DNA of 64,000 bases. Source: Prunus persica. Lineage: Eukaryota > Streptophyta > Magnoliopsida > Rosales > Rosaceae. Below are positions 11,701-29,889 of the stretch, in pieces. The position numbers and the translations under genes were made by a program. The notes below the pieces were generated by a model. That model was not told the origin of the DNA, did not search any database, and worked only from the letters and a program-made list of their open reading frames with translations. Location of the stretch: positions 19,562,367 to 19,626,366 of the forward strand of contig NC_034014.1 of NCBI RefSeq assembly GCF_000346465.2. The letters run 5' to 3'. How positions within the stretch are numbered: position 1 is the first letter of the stretch; each line of letters begins with the position of its first letter.

Positions 11701-12773
11701 TGGTTGATTCAATTTAAGCACCGAGTATTGTGTAGCGTGTACTGTTAAGATTGACTTTAACCTTGATTGGCACATAAGTTATAGGCATTGATACTAGGAA
11801 AGAGTTATGACTGTCCCATGGTCAAGCAGAAAGGGAGAAAGAGAACAGTCTAGTTGCTTCACTTGAAAATGTGCTTTTCAACGGTTAGTTTTGCTTTGAT
11901 GTAGAAGAGGAAAATAAATGGCTCTGATATTATGAAACCACACAAAGATATATTCAACAGAGGAGAAAGAAAGGGAGGGTTCCTAAGTACTCTGTTGTTT
12001 CAGTGTACCTTGATGACAGGACGTACTGGTTAATTCACTGGAAAATTCTTGCATGTGGTGTATGTATCTGTTCTGAATTATAATACATGGATCAAATAAC
12101 AGTTCCTTTTGGGAAAAACATCATCTTGAATGTAACCTAGCATCTCTATTAGAATAACTATGATCATAAATTGAAGGCATGTGATGAACTTAATATTTCT
12201 GGTTGTTAATAACTATGATCATAAGTTGTTTATGTTTATTTGTACTGGAATTGTGTATTATGTAAGAAGTTTGGTTTTGCTTGCAATTTTCTCTAAACTT
12301 CTTGTATGCAAAGTTTTATGAGCTCTTTTAGGTATCAACTTATTGAGTATGTGTTGTCTTGCTCTGTAGTTACCTTGTGAACGTTAAAGGTGACATCTTG
12401 AACTTGAATTGTTAGGTCTGTTGAGACATGAGAAGTGATAAACCTGCATGAATTCACCAAAATAAAGAGTGAGAGGGATGAGAAACAGTTGAATAGGATA
12501 TGGAGGTGCACAAATCTGTTGTTATTGAATGTTCTGCAAAAGAAATAATATTTTAGCCTAGATTTTCTCTAGGAGCAGTATAGTATAGATCTTTAATGAT
12601 AAAACTGGGTTTCTTGCCAATTCTATGATGCAATTGTAGTTGTACCAGGAGTGTTCTTTCTTTTCGAAGGTATTTGCTATGGTGATGTGTTTGGAAGGAA
12701 TTACGATGCTTTGTCTTTGAGTGCCCTCGTAATCGCTCTCAGGAGTTTGTGGTAGAGTTTGAGACTTCTTCAT
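5711..12773 (-). CDS. BTB/POZ-NPH3 family protein, six exons
   Basis: Coding exons: 12773-12646, 12443-12374, 11361-10466, 10349-10079, 10005-9877 and 6076-5711, totalling 1860 bases (619 aa), all with GT-AG introns and continuous phase. Exon 1 supplies a 42-residue polar leader; the exon 1-2 junction splits a Trp codon (HSW|FITSHVSTDLTI). The BTB part runs about residues 43-150 (DVTFNVHKYPLISKCGYI; ETFEIILKFCYGL). The NPH3 domain follows: WWFNEVATFRIDHFMRII, YLAEIAEDPNLSITKF, LYRAIDTYLKTHPSL, then KLSLDACMHAAQNDRLPMR and VQVLFSEQ. A coiled coil (AEIKNLKAELENVKIKM) and a basic tail end it. Family members act as CUL3 substrate adaptors in phototropin or auxin-related signalling; the exact member is not identified. 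Intron 5 is 3.8 kb and carries an antisense LINE. Confidence 0.92.
6827..7464. repeat. Tandem duplication of about 300 bp inside NPH3 intron 5
   Basis: Copy A at about 6827-7130 and copy B at about 7140-7464 both start CTAGGTGGTTGAAGTTATGT and end in CTGCTACACAACA followed by an A/G-rich run. Copy B carries about 20 extra bases (GTTGGATGAATTTGGCTATG). Remaining differences are scattered substitutions and short run-length changes. The duplication lies directly before the LINE insertion. Confidence 0.9.
7520..9582 (+). mobile_element. 5'-truncated L1-type LINE (RT C-half plus zf-RVT), frameshifted
   Basis: Recognisable coding begins inside the reverse transcriptase at FVYDHVEWRFVDEV (7520). 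It continues with NGRPRGKFRASRGLRQGDPLSPFLF and the catalytic box FADD. An extra T in the T-run just after FADDTIF (about 7846) ends this frame at 7861. The protein continues in the next frame as EDKDEYWNNLLQILELFCFV and runs to 9434 through the thumb region and a zf-RVT domain (KAKTPPKVKIFVWQAVLG; C..C..H..C near 9005-9100). An AATAAAAATGTTTCTATTCA 3' end and an A11 tail at 9572-9582 close the element. It lies antisense in an intron of the NPH3 gene. No clear target duplication was found. Confidence 0.9.
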
Positions 12774-17886
<5,113 letters not shown>

Positions 17887-20168
17887 GTGGCCGGCTATTC
17901 ATTATTCAAAGGAAAAAGAGAAAGCAATTAGCATAATCCAAATTCAGCCAACATAGTGATCTAGCGACATAGATCTAATGCTTTCTGTTCCATTATGTAA
18001 TCGTACAATTTTCAGTGTTCATAGGAAACTGAAGGTAGCAACTCTTGTGTTCTAACCTACTAGAAATTAAATGACAGCTTGAATTTTTCTTACATTTCCA
18101 TGACCATATTTATCCCCTTAGAACATGCAAAATGTTCCCCAAATGATTTTCAAACAGATACAGATAGACACAGAAAGGAAATGGTTGATGGTTAGCAGAG
18201 CCATGCGCTAACAAACAGAATTCGATTTCCCCCCCGCCCCTCTCCTCCTCCTCTTTTATGTCTAACGGAACCGTGGATAGGTACAAATCCTAACATGAAC
18301 GTCCATTTATGCTTGTACGAATTATTTCGGCGGCGAACTTGCAGTACGTTAGCTTTGACTTTGGATATTGATTACCTAAAAGACCCTTCATCTTCATCGT
18401 GCTCTCTAATGGGAGTGCACTATGGTTCCTGCGAAAGCGAAACCAACGAAAGAGAAAACTTGAACCTTTTTACTTTTAAGTCAAACATAATCAAGGGAAG
18501 AAGTGAACAGAAAAGAGTTGTGTATCTTTATGGTTCTTGGGGGAGCAAAGCGAGCGATCGCACAAAGCCCCACTTTGAAGGCGCCTCATATTAAATATTA
18601 ATTTATATTAATATGTTGTTATAGCTTAGTAATGATATTAATTTTATAACATTAATATTCACTTTTCATTTTTCTTTCAATACAAAATAAGAAAAGCTGG
18701 GTTCCATAATAAATATTATTGTATTAATGTGAGTTTATTATATTGGAATCTATTCCTTTGGCTTCTCCTATATTAATAGAATAAAATTAATGTTGAATTT
18801 CCTATTCCTATTTAATATTGATTTTCATGTTGAGACCTCCATCATACAACTTTGTATGCAATTATAATTTTTTTTCCAACCGCATGTATCATTTTTTTTT
18901 TCCAAGTTTCACCCTTCAACCACTCAACTCTCTTGTTGCATCACTGAAGTCCGGTTTTTACTTTTCATATCCCTGACATTGTTGTTTCAATAAAGTTATC
19001 TTTCCTTGATTAAAAAAAATAATAATAATTAAAAAATAAACCACTCAACTCTCTCTCTCTCAAATTCTCAATTTTTTTTTTTAAAAACTATATTTTGTAT
19101 ATTATTATTATTATTTTGATTATTGATAATTAGTAATTTGATGATCACAAGACTTTGATTCTTTTTTATAATTGTTCGTGAAAGACTTTATTTTAGGAGG
19201 TCCTCTTGTTATTTTGGCACAAGGCCTCTAAAATCTCAAAGTCGCCATTGCTGGTTGCTTGCATTCACAATTCTTCCATTTTATTGCGTTTGTTTAATAT
19301 AAAGCAAAAAATAGAGAATGATAAAACATTTAAAAACTCAAAAATACTTTGATTAATAAAAACACTAATTTGATCAATTATAAAATAAATTATACATAAG
19401 TAATTATATGGAGAAAGTTACTCCCATTCCATCCACATAAGTAAAAAGCCAAACTCAATACTTGAGAACAGAAAGTATGGTTTTTTTATTTATTTATAAT
19501 TTTTTTCATGTCTTCTCTCTTGCTCAAATTGTTTAAGAAAAATAAAAACTTTTGAGTTCCCCACGTGGTTAGGAACTTAGGATACCAAACACCGTCTTAC
19601 TTTTCATTTTGCCTGTCATTGCCTTTGTTGTTTGTTTTTAGAAATTGGGACAAAGCTGCCATATTAAATTTTTGCCTTTGTTCTTTGTTCTTCGCTAGTG
19701 GTGGTGGGAATGGTAGGTTGGAGTACCGAGTGGTAATGGGAGTGGGAATGGTTGAACTAGTATGAGTGATGGGGTTGGACTTGAAATGACCATATTACCC
19801 CTAAATTGACCAACACTGCTATCGAAAGTGGGGTGAAGGGAATACAACAACCAGTTTTCGAAATCAAAGATTTTTTTGTTTTTACTTTCAAGAAATCCAA
19901 AGATTTTTCTTTCAGAAACCCATTAATGTACTTTTATCGGTTTGAACACTAAACAAGATGGGAGATTATCCAAATTAAAAAGTCTGCTATCAGCTTTCAA
20001 TAGCTGCAAACCACATAGCATTATTACAACAACACAAGCTAATTACCCATATACAGAAGACACCAGAAAATGCCAAATATTTACATTACAAAGAAGGTTA
20101 ATTCAGAAGTAGCCCTCAAGACACAACAGCAACTAAGTCATTTGAAGCATGAATGAGGTGGCAGCGAA
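17887..20168. other. Convergent intergenic region, AT-rich
   Basis: No gene is recognised. It holds the RABH1 3' UTR at the left and the 3' UTR of the membrane-anchored protein gene at the right. 18590-18850 is very AT-rich. The motif AACCACTCAACTCTCT occurs near 18917 and 19040. A 99-residue ORF at 18295-18594 shows no domain. Confidence 0.4.
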
Positions 20169-23100
20169 TTAGACATGAATGAAACCATCGGCACTCTGCC
20201 GAACTCTCAATGTCAGATATATCAAAACCAATGTCCCCAAACTTGACCTGGAAAACAGAAATTGATGATTGTCATTCATAGAAAAACGATAGAGAAGAAA
20301 AGGAAAACCAAATTTCCTGGGTTTACAACATATATTACGAACATAAATGTAGGCATATCAGTATCTGTACATGCAGTTTCAACAAAAGCATCATGACCCT
20401 TAAAAATGAAGCACACCTTTCTTTAACCTTTGGAATTCAGGTTTGTTTACTTGTTTTGGAACAAAAATAAAGCAATTGCCATTTGTGGAACGGGTGATCT
20501 AGTTTCCAGACCACAAAGCACAATTTGTACACTTGTAGTAAAGCAGTAGAATAACCAAACACATTAAAAATATCAAACAAGAATGCCAAGTTCTGTCGAC
20601 ATGACTCAACCAAACTTAAAAATACATGGAATGACTAAATCTTGTTACAAAGTACTAATATCCTCCAGCGTCAAATACGAAGATGAAGCATTAGATTAAA
20701 ATGAACATCATCTCAACTACTGGAGATGTATCATGTGATTACCATACTTTATGCACGTCTTCCTTTGCAACCTACCTCTTTTCCATAACTTTCTGCAGTT
20801 TCCCATTCTAGTTCACATCTAATGTCCTGATGTTTTGCTCCTTTTTTTCGTTCTGTGGTAAGTAACCTACTTAGTACCAAGCCAAAGAAAAGGTGACAGC
20901 CAACACAAAGCTGAATGCAAAAGATTATAAACCAAAGGAAAGAATAGAACCTGACTGAAAAAAGAAACAAGTTAAAGAAGCTCTGCTATTCCACTTAAAT
21001 AGCAAGCACCAAACGATGCAAAGAGGGAAAACTTTCCACTACTCTTTTTACCGCCTCTTCACGCAGGCAACAGGCCAATTCCAAACCACATCACTATTAG
21101 AGCTAGAACACCCAACTACTGTCATGCAAAAGATGAAGGTCCATAAGTCCAGGTATAGGACAGTAGACAAAAGAAGGGCCACAGAATCTGTTGGTGCCTT
21201 ACACAGAGAGCACCAATTAGCAAGCACTTGACCCAGAAGAATCAGATTTTCTGTAGCTAAAATTTTGGGTAAATCGGGAACCTGGTTCTAGTATTCTGGA
21301 TTTTATTGCATGCTGCACAACAATCCCACTGTAATATACTGTCCCTAATTTAATTGGTTGACCATGAATTTTACTAGCAATTTCCACACCATCCTACTGA
21401 TACTGACTACCCATATCTCTCAGATTCATCCGAAAAACTGCAATCGTGTTTTGTCCCTACATCCCATCTTTTGCACAATTTTTGAAATTTGAAGCTCAAC
21501 ATCAAAAGCAGACACACTGCACAAAAACAGGAGGTAAAAAAACAACACAGTATATTGACTCTTTCAACCAAATATTGACCAGTAATCTTCAACATACCAT
21601 CATGGCTTCACTCACAAAACTTTATCTTCCTCTATTTCTAGCAATTCTCCTGCTCACTGAATTATAAATGGCACAGGTTCAGCTTTACATTTTTAGTGGT
21701 AAGCATCCTGTTTCTGATGCCAAACTTTTTCATAATTGGCTGCCATGTAGTCCCTTTCTGCTTTCTAGGCACCAAACTTGGTAGAAAGAACTAGAGACAC
21801 TGAACAGGTTTTGCAGAATTCCCAAATGAAGGACATGAAGTTTTGACAGTGTACGTAGTTGGTGATGTAATCATGTTCAGGGGCTGAGCCACCTTCAGGC
21901 CAAAGGTGAATACTTTGGCTTCTCTTTTCAGTTTGCCAAAAGTTTTTCTGGTACATTTGTTTGTCTTTCTTACTAGATTATTGATATTCTTGAAAAAATA
22001 AACATAAAGAATAGTACCCCAAATTGATTTTCCAAAGAAACCAATAACTAGTCAAATAGGTTTAAATTAATTTTAAGATTAATCTAAACATGACACTTAG
22101 AAAGAATTAAGACCCAGTATGTTGAATCTTGATACTTAGTGACTGTATAAGATGACTATACGAGACCTGAGATTAATTGTTGGTGAATCATTAGAGTCTT
22201 AAGTTATGTCATGATAAGATTCAGTAGTTTAGATTAATTGTTGCTGCATTATGATACTTGGTGACTGCACACTATACCCTATGTGAAGAATGAAGACCTG
22301 AACATTAAGCATGATACTTAGAATGGAATCTGAGCACTCAACAAACTAGTTTAATTTGAAATATTTGAAAATTTTAATATTCACATCAATTAAACCCTAT
22401 GACAAAAAGCCACCATTCTCCATCCTACTGTTGTTCATGACAGTTACAAAGTGTCAGATCAAATCAAGTACTAACTTGAGACTATAACGATTTCTACTGA
22501 AAGTGTGTCAATGTAAAACATTAAAGTTTAGAATTCACATCAATCCAACTAAAACATTATATGTCATTGTTCCTCATCCCATTGTTGGTAATCACAGTTT
22601 GTCTGATCAAGTCAATTTCTTGTTTAAAAAGTCTCATGACATAAAATCCATAGTATTCTGGAAGAAAGATTTCACAATTGTAAAAAAAAAAAAATTATAT
22701 TAGTAGCAGCTTGTTTATTTTACTACTTACAAGATTGAAAACAGGAAAACGACTTTTCTGGAATCAAATGAGGCAGTGCGTTTGCATCTTCTCCACCGGT
22801 TGTTTGGTGTTTCATGAACTTTCTCAGGCACTGGGTTATCTGTTGAAAATATGAGAATCAAATCAACTTCTCATTCACAGTGTAGAAAAGTGTAAACATA
22901 TTAGTGAGAGAGACTTCTGTGGACAAGTCATCCATCTTTTAGATAAAAGTGACAGAGCCTCAAAGTAATGCTTCTAGAAAAATTTATTATATTTATGCAA
23001 AATGCATCTTAAGCAGAAAACCCCAGAAGATTCAAAATATTGTCGTGTTAGAGAAGATAAATAATAAATAAAAGGAAAACATAGAATCCAGATTTTTTCT

Positions 23101-25040
23101 TTCTTTTTTTCTGGTCAGACCTTCTAGGTTTTCTATCTTAAAGTTCAGGTCAAATACTTTTAAAGGTAGAAGAATGCCGTTGAAACGGAGAATGAGAATA
23201 GTTTAAAGTTCACTCAGGATTGAACTTGTTACTGAGTCATTATGGCTCCAGTTGGGCTAAAATAAGTCCCAAATCTCTTTAACAGGCATCCCACAAGGTA
23301 CATGGAAACTCGGTACAAGAATCTATATGTTATGACTTATCACCAGGGATTATCATTATATTCTTTTTGGTTGCAAAGTTGTACGGAAAAATAATGACTC
23401 AAACAACATAATAATTTAGAAACAAACAGAACAAATCTTACACACCTCTTGAAGTGCCATGGTTGAATAGAAGATGCATAAGTTTCCCACCTACTTTTAG
23501 GCTTGCCTGTCTGCGAAACACCCTCTGAAAGTGTTGTAACCCACTGATATTAAAATTAGAAATAGCAGAAAACAGAAAATGTCGAAAGTGATGGAAATTA
23601 ATGTATGAAAAGAAATTTTTGGAACATCTCTAGTTTGCAGTTTATTCTAGATAAATAAAGGATAAACCATTAAAAGATGACCACTTGTAACTTACAGTGA
23701 GTAAACCCTCACGTTTCAAACTTTCGATAGCTTCCTCTTCAGATTCTGGTGCTTGAATACATCCCTTCTCAAGATCTATCTCAATGATGCATGGGGGATG
23801 AGAATCTGCCATGTTTGCTTGTGAATCAATGCCGTTCTGGCAACTCGACTGAGCATCCATGCACATCTGACTTTTAGATGAATTATAAACTTTTAAAAAG
23901 TTCAAATAGCCCAATACTGAAGCACATCGTAAACTGTTGCCTTCTTCGGGCAACATTGAAATGCTATAGACATCTGGGGCCTGCACAACAGAAGACTTCA
24001 AAATGCTGTGAACTTGAAACAGAAAAGTCTTATTTGAAACCACCACTGATGTTTTGTTAACTAGTTAACGATAACCAAAATGGGTCTAAAGTAGGAGCCA
24101 ATAGTAATAACTGAAAGAGTAATGGAGAATCCATAAATAAATAAAAATGACTTTATTAATGTATCCAGGTGAGTTAAGTCAAAAGGTCCTATCCAGGTGT
24201 AAGATGAAAACGTCAATTAGTCATACACATAGATATGTATCCCCTTTTGTTGAATAAATGAAAGCCAGACCGAGTTCAATGTCAAATTGTACACACGTTT
24301 TCGATTTCTAATGTAAATTATTAGACAAAGTCATACAGCAGTAGGTGTATTTATGCGCACAAAATATATGCATATGTAGAAAACTTATAAGGAGGCCTTC
24401 AATGTGGTCTAATAATCCAAATCATCCATTCGTTAAAACCCTATTCAAGGAACACCTTACAAAAAACAAAAATAAAATAAAATAATAATAACCAAACCAG
24501 GAACTATTAAGTCATCTAAATATGATCAAACAAATAGACACCCAATGTGTTCCAGATAAACACTGAACATGATAGTCAAATGGTCAAACTTTTACCAGTT
24601 ACTAATTTTTTCCATGGATGCTCCCTAATTAATGATCCAAAATTTAGATGGTTCAGATCATTGGACCACATTCAGGGATGGACCCAACGATGCTATCCTG
24701 TGTACTTCTTAGAAAACGGGATCCCACTAGAAAGGACTAGTGTATATAGGTGTGAAATTATGTATGTATTCCGTGTTTAAGCATTAAATTTGCAATCAAA
24801 ACAGCAGAACTTCCACACAAAAAAAAAAAGCCTAAAATTATTCCAGCACAATATTAAATATTGGAAGGTGGAAACTTACATGTGAGCTGTGAAAGGGACA
24901 TTTCAGCTTTGCTGGAAGTGGAGCCTTCTCTAAAAGAAGAGGCAAAATATCTGGAATGAAATGCCATTATAAATATTGAAGGAGCTAACAGAGCTTACAT
25001 GAACTAATTATCTACAATTATCTTTTTTTCTTTAGCACAG

Positions 25041-25078
<38 letters not shown>

Positions 25079-26276
25079 CCAAGAGAGCAATGCTGGTCGA
25101 CTTCATTAATAGTTTGCTTTAGCAATTTAAAATTTGAACAGCTAACAGGTATGCTGCAACTTTGATCCACACTTCCCTGGATGTAAGGTTTTCCCGGCCA
25201 GTAATGTATGTGTTAGATTCATGCATGCATAAAACTGTACCTCAAAATAAAATTTGACATTTAACATATGGTATTGATTGGAACTGCAAACTGGAACAAG
25301 ACCGCTTCTATATGATGAATGCAAGCATTTAACTTCAAAATAATATAGCTAGGAGACTTTTTCCTGAATTATTGATAGGTTAGGTACCTAAAAATAATAT
25401 AAGACAATCTTAATACTAAAGAAAGACGACATTGACTTGCAATTCAAAAGTTGAACAGCCGAATTTCAAGCTCAACAAAAAAATTTAGGAAAGCTGTAAG
25501 CAACCTTTGATTAGAAAGGGGTATCAACGCCATGACTTGTAAAGACTACTCTAGTTCTACTAACATTTCTTTTCTCCTTCATTGAAAATAAAACGACTTA
25601 CTAAATGAAGTGAAGAAAATATAATAGCATTATCCATCAGTCCACCAACAGTATAATAAAAGTCTCTATCAACCAGCTAGCTAAGTCTTGACCAAGAAAG
25701 AAAGCTCAACATAAAAATCTCCACCAATCCGCATGAAGAAAGAAGAAGGGTTAAGGGGACATCTCTAAACCCATTCGATACCGATGCCTACAACGAAGCC
25801 CATCAGAAAATCAGAGTTGTAATGCAGTTTCAACGAAACCCACTTCATTTCGGAGACAATCAGCCTTGAATTGAACCATTGTTAGTGAACTGAGAGTCAA
25901 TGAGCTAGTATTCATGAACCCAACAGATACCAGATTCTGCTGGGTGATGAAAAATTAGAAAGGCTTAGAATTATGCGCTTGATTTTGTAGTGCATCTAAA
26001 ATTCTAGCGAGATTGTTAGTTGAAAAGACCAATTTTTTACCGCCTTCGAAGTTAAATTTTTTAGTAAGAGAAAAAACGTACAGTTTGAAGTTGAACCTAG
26101 AAGCAAGTCGAATTGGACAGGAAGAGCATATGTAGTGAGCAAAACTTCAAATTCAAGAGTCTGTAAACTCAAAGACAGTGTAAGCTTCGCAATGCAGAAG
26201 AGAAATGAGATTATTCATTTGGAAAATAGAAGATAAAGTGAAGGGATTTTACCTCGTCGGAGGCATTTACAGCCAT
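20169..26276 (-). CDS. Small unrecognised protein with C-terminal membrane anchor, seven exons
   Basis: Coding exons: 26276-26253, 25176-25080, 24950-24880, 23980-23696, 23524-23446, 22839-22731 and 20247-20169. They total 744 bases (247 aa), every junction GT-AG and in phase. The start is ATG in GCAATGGCTG (MAVNASDE). The N-terminal half is polar with several Cys. Residues about 75-170 form the largest exon (APDVYSISMLPEEGN; CIIEIDLEKGCIQAPE; EEAIESLKREGLLT). A basic patch (NNRWRRCKR) precedes one hydrophobic helix (VVFLFSILSSLGTLVLIYL) and a short polar tail. That is a tail-anchored layout with the bulk in the cytosol. I do not recognise a family. Its place between RABH1 and BTL3 suggests the counterpart of Arabidopsis At5g64980 (from memory). 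The last intron is 2.5 kb. Confidence 0.8.
22080..22640. repeat. Diverged internal duplications in the last intron of the membrane-anchored protein gene
   Basis: GATACTTAGTGACTG at about 22130 recurs as GATACTTGGTGACTG at about 22253. The block starting TTCACATCAATTAAACC near 22380 recurs in altered form near 22533 (TTCACATCAATCCAACTAAA), followed by related CATCC.A.TGTTG and TCTGATCAA segments. These look like old local duplications. Confidence 0.4.
25041..25076. repeat. (GA)n microsatellite at a splice donor
   Basis: About 18 GA units lie immediately inside the intron after the donor of the second coding exon (exon end 25080, minus strand). On the coding strand the intron starts GTATCTCTCTCT. 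Length change here would sit within a few bases of the splice site. Confidence 0.85.
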
Positions 26277-26449
26277 TGCAGAGAGATTGTGTTCCAGAGA
26301 GAAGTTAAACACTTTCACAATTTCACACAGAGCGAGAAGTTAACGTTACAACTTACATCGGATGAAGGAGTGCTTTTTTCTCTTTTCTCTTTTCTTTTTT
26401 CTTTTCCAGCTACTAGTCCTTCACATAAAAATATTAGTAAATCTAATAA

Positions 26450-27613
26450 ATAAAAGAATTAATTATAATTTAATATTAGTAGTTACATACTTAAGACATA
26501 TTAATTTATTTTTTTTTAATTTTTATAATCACATATCCCAATATTTTAAATTTATTACAATATAATTCTGCCGTTATGATTTTCGTTAAATTTCTCAGTT
26601 AGCTGTCTATGTAGCATTAGAGATCTCTTGTTTTTTTTTTTTTATAATTTTAAATTGATTAAAATATAAATAAAATATTAAAAACCAAAACAAAATCAAA
26701 AAACCACTCTCTCTCCTCTCCCCCATCGATTTATTCTCCCCCTCCCCTCTACGCTTCCCCCCATTCCCATGACCACCACCTGCCCCCACCCTAGCTGGCA
26801 ACTACAAAAAAGAGAAAACAAAAAAATCATCGGCAGAACCCAGAACCCCAGCAACTACAGAAAAGAGAGAGAAAAAAATCATCCATAGAAACCCCCCAAC
26901 ACACCCCCACCCCACCCCAAAACGAATCCAACAACCCAGACCCCATCCCCCCGATTTCCCTTTGTTTGAACTCCAGGCTTGGGTGCCATTGGTGCTTGTG
27001 GATCGTTTGGATGCTGCCATTGGAGCCGATTTTCCTTGGGGCTGCAACCCATATTGTTCGGTTAAGACACCAAACTCGTCCATATCAGAAATTGAGAGAA
27101 ATGGTCCACAATTGAGCTACAAATAATCGAAATTTTGACAAAAAGAAAAAATGGGTTTGATTGAGCTATGAACTGAGGATTTTGTTGAACAAAGAAATTC
27201 AAAATCTGGGTATATCTAATTGATCTATGATCTACACTGTAATTGGAAAAGAAACAAAAAATTAAAAAGTAAAAACAGGGATGGGTGTAGGGAACGAAGG
27301 TGGGGATGGTGGAAAAGAAGAGGAAGGATGGGGCGGCGGAGATGCTGGGTATGGGTTGGGGGTTGGTGACGGCTGGGGAGTTTGGTCGGATTAATGGTGT
27401 GGGGTTTTTAATTGTTGTTACATTTTTAATTTTTTATGTTTTTTTATATTTAAGTTAATTATTTTTAACTCCATATTAAATATTTTTAATTAAGCAAATT
27501 AACAGAATTGAAATATGGGACTAAATTTGTTAATTATTGCAATTACAGTGATGAAATTCAAATTTAATTTCGAAATAAATTTTAGTGACTAAAAATATAA
27601 TTAACTCTTTTAT
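26450..27613. mobile_element. Pack-MULE-like nonautonomous element with captured gene start
   Basis: ATAAAAGAATTAATTATA at 26450-26467 pairs with the inverse of 27596-27613 (17 of 18 bases), and the right end continues TTTTTAGTCACTAAAATT in the style of plant MULE ends. Ends are AT-rich; the core is GC- and C-rich and unlike its surroundings. The minus strand reads ATG at 27083 and MDEFGVLTEQYGLQPQGK, then SAPMAASKRS. This resembles the start of plant auxilin-like/J-domain proteins as I recall them, followed by low-complexity sequence. That suggests capture of a first exon and its leader. No transposase and no clean target duplication were seen. Confidence 0.5.
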
Positions 27614-29889
27614 TATATGTAAAACCAAAAAATAAAAGATTAGCCGCATGTGAAGCTTAAAAGTGGGGAAAAGGTTTGATGGCATGGCACGGACATTCAG
27701 ACAAAAAGTTAATCACAGGTAGGACTAGAGGCAGTCACGGGCTCATTTTAACTATTTCAGTGGTCCCACCCCACCCTGCTCCCCTCCTTTGAGGCGGTGA
27801 CATTGTGACTGCGACGTGGTACGGCGCTGAAGTCTAAAATAGGAGAGAGTATTGGGTAGCGGACATTGTTGTGTAGGGCTGTTGCATAGAGCAGTGGGAC
27901 CCGCCCTCTTGTGAGTGTGCTGGTACCTAATGTTTTGTGATTATGTGGTTTTGCTCTGCTGCTGGGAATTAATGATCATCTTCGACATACAATCATGTTT
28001 GGATGTGGTTTTCGAAATTATGGGACTTCCTTTTGCTTGGTTGTTTCAACTTTCATGAATGGCGTCAATGCCAACCTGTATTTTCTTTTTATTATTATTA
28101 TTTTTTAAAGGTACAATTTGTATATCATATATTTTAATGAATTACGAACCTACATATTTACACGCATTTCGTTTAATATGAATCATTACAATAATTCAAT
28201 TATAAAAAGCAAGCCACATCAGCTAATTTAATTTTAGTGTTAATTTAAAGACGGAGAATGGTGAAGGAAAGAATAATTTATTGTTGATTGAGAAGTGATG
28301 GACTTGAATTGTGGATCCACCTAAGTCCAAAAGATTCTTCAAGGATTTCTAATTCGCCTCTTTTTATCTATGTTTTCTCCCTTTCCCTCTCTTATCCAAG
28401 TTAATTTTGTTGGGCGATAAGGTTCTTTGGCTGCTCTACACAGAGATATGATGCTCCAAAAAGACTCACAAATGAATTGAAATCAATTTTTTGGAAGGTA
28501 AAAAAAAATGAGCATCGGGAGCCAAAGTATTGGTAAAAGGGATAATGGAACGGAGTTAGCCATTAATTTAAAAAATAATAATAATTTAAAATTAGTGTAG
28601 CTTACGTGGCTTGAGCTTCAACCATTGGATTTTTGTGACGATTCAGATTAAGTCAAATATGTGTAAATGCACAATATGTAAATGTAGAGGCTCAAGATTT
28701 CATTTTAACTACCTTTTTTTTAGCCCAACGATTCATTTTAGACCACACTTATGAAACAAGTGTTGTGCGAAAACACTCTAAGACCTTATCGTTGATGTAC
28801 TACACAACCGGCAAGCACACACACAAGCCACACGAGAACAAAGCAAACACACAGCCACAAAGTAAAGCAAACACATAGAGAACGCAAGAATTTATAGAGG
28901 TTCGGCGTTGTACTTATGCCCTCTTGGTGACCCACCCAAGAAATTTACTAGTATACAAAAACAACTTTGGTTATAATGAAGAATCCCATTAGTTCTCACA
29001 AGAAACCCTAGCTCTCTTTTCGCTCACCCTTGCTCAAATCCAATTTGATGCCCCTTAAAAACCCTAGCACTAACATGCCTATTTATAGGTAGTAAAATCA
29101 TATACGGAATAGGAAACCTAAAACTCCCAAAATTCAATGAAAAATTATCGTAAAACGAGTAGGATCATTTTTCATTGGATTTTGAGGAGTTTTATTGGAT
29201 TCAGAAATTAATCAAGCAGGAGCTTGAGCACATCAGGATTTTGACATTCTGAAACTTGAGCGCCAGAGTCCAGTCACTAGGTCTGCAACCCCTTGTCTGT
29301 TTATTTCCTTCGTTCCTTCTGCATCCAATGTGAGCCAACCTCAACAAGAAGTATAGCACCAAGTATGTCCATCATTTGATTTCTGAATGATAGAACTGAT
29401 TGCAAACTTTTATTAAAAGGTCAATGAGAATTCAAGCACTACATAAGCACAGAAACATATATATATGAAATATGGATTGCATGTGTATGATTTCTTACTA
29501 AAATAGTTAGCTAGCACAGTAGTATAGTGCAAGTTCTAACTGCCACCAAGTCTTCCCAAGTGCTCAAATCAATCCAGAAAGTTCTCTAAGGTGGTAGTGG
29601 TCCCATTTCTAATCAGATCCATCGGTCTCATCCTTTGATTACTTCTTATTTGTTGTTTTATTCCTTTTCATTGTATTAGAGAAATTTAAGTTTTCATTTG
29701 TCTTCAGGAATAGAAAAGAACTAATATTGAACGAGTTCCCCATTCACTATATAATCTTTTGATTATAAGTTTGTTTCTTGGTGTGCAAGTTACTTTATTA
29801 TTCCTTCAAGTTTATTAGGGTTTTTGCATTACTAATAGTGGCATGCTCACAATTTTATACAATCTCTTAGCCTATATATATACACACAC
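27614..29889. other. Gene-poor intergenic DNA, unclassified repeats
   Basis: No gene is visible. 28750-29110 has a repeat-like character: CACACA-rich stretches, then GAATTTATAGAGGTTCGGCG, a phrase found in some plant retroelement ends. No boundaries or duplicated flanks could be found, so it is left unclassified. AT runs occur at 29458-29466 and 29872-29882. Confidence 0.35.

Noticed and set aside
28750..29110. Solo LTR candidate
   Set aside because: No TG..CA ends or 5-bp duplication could be identified.
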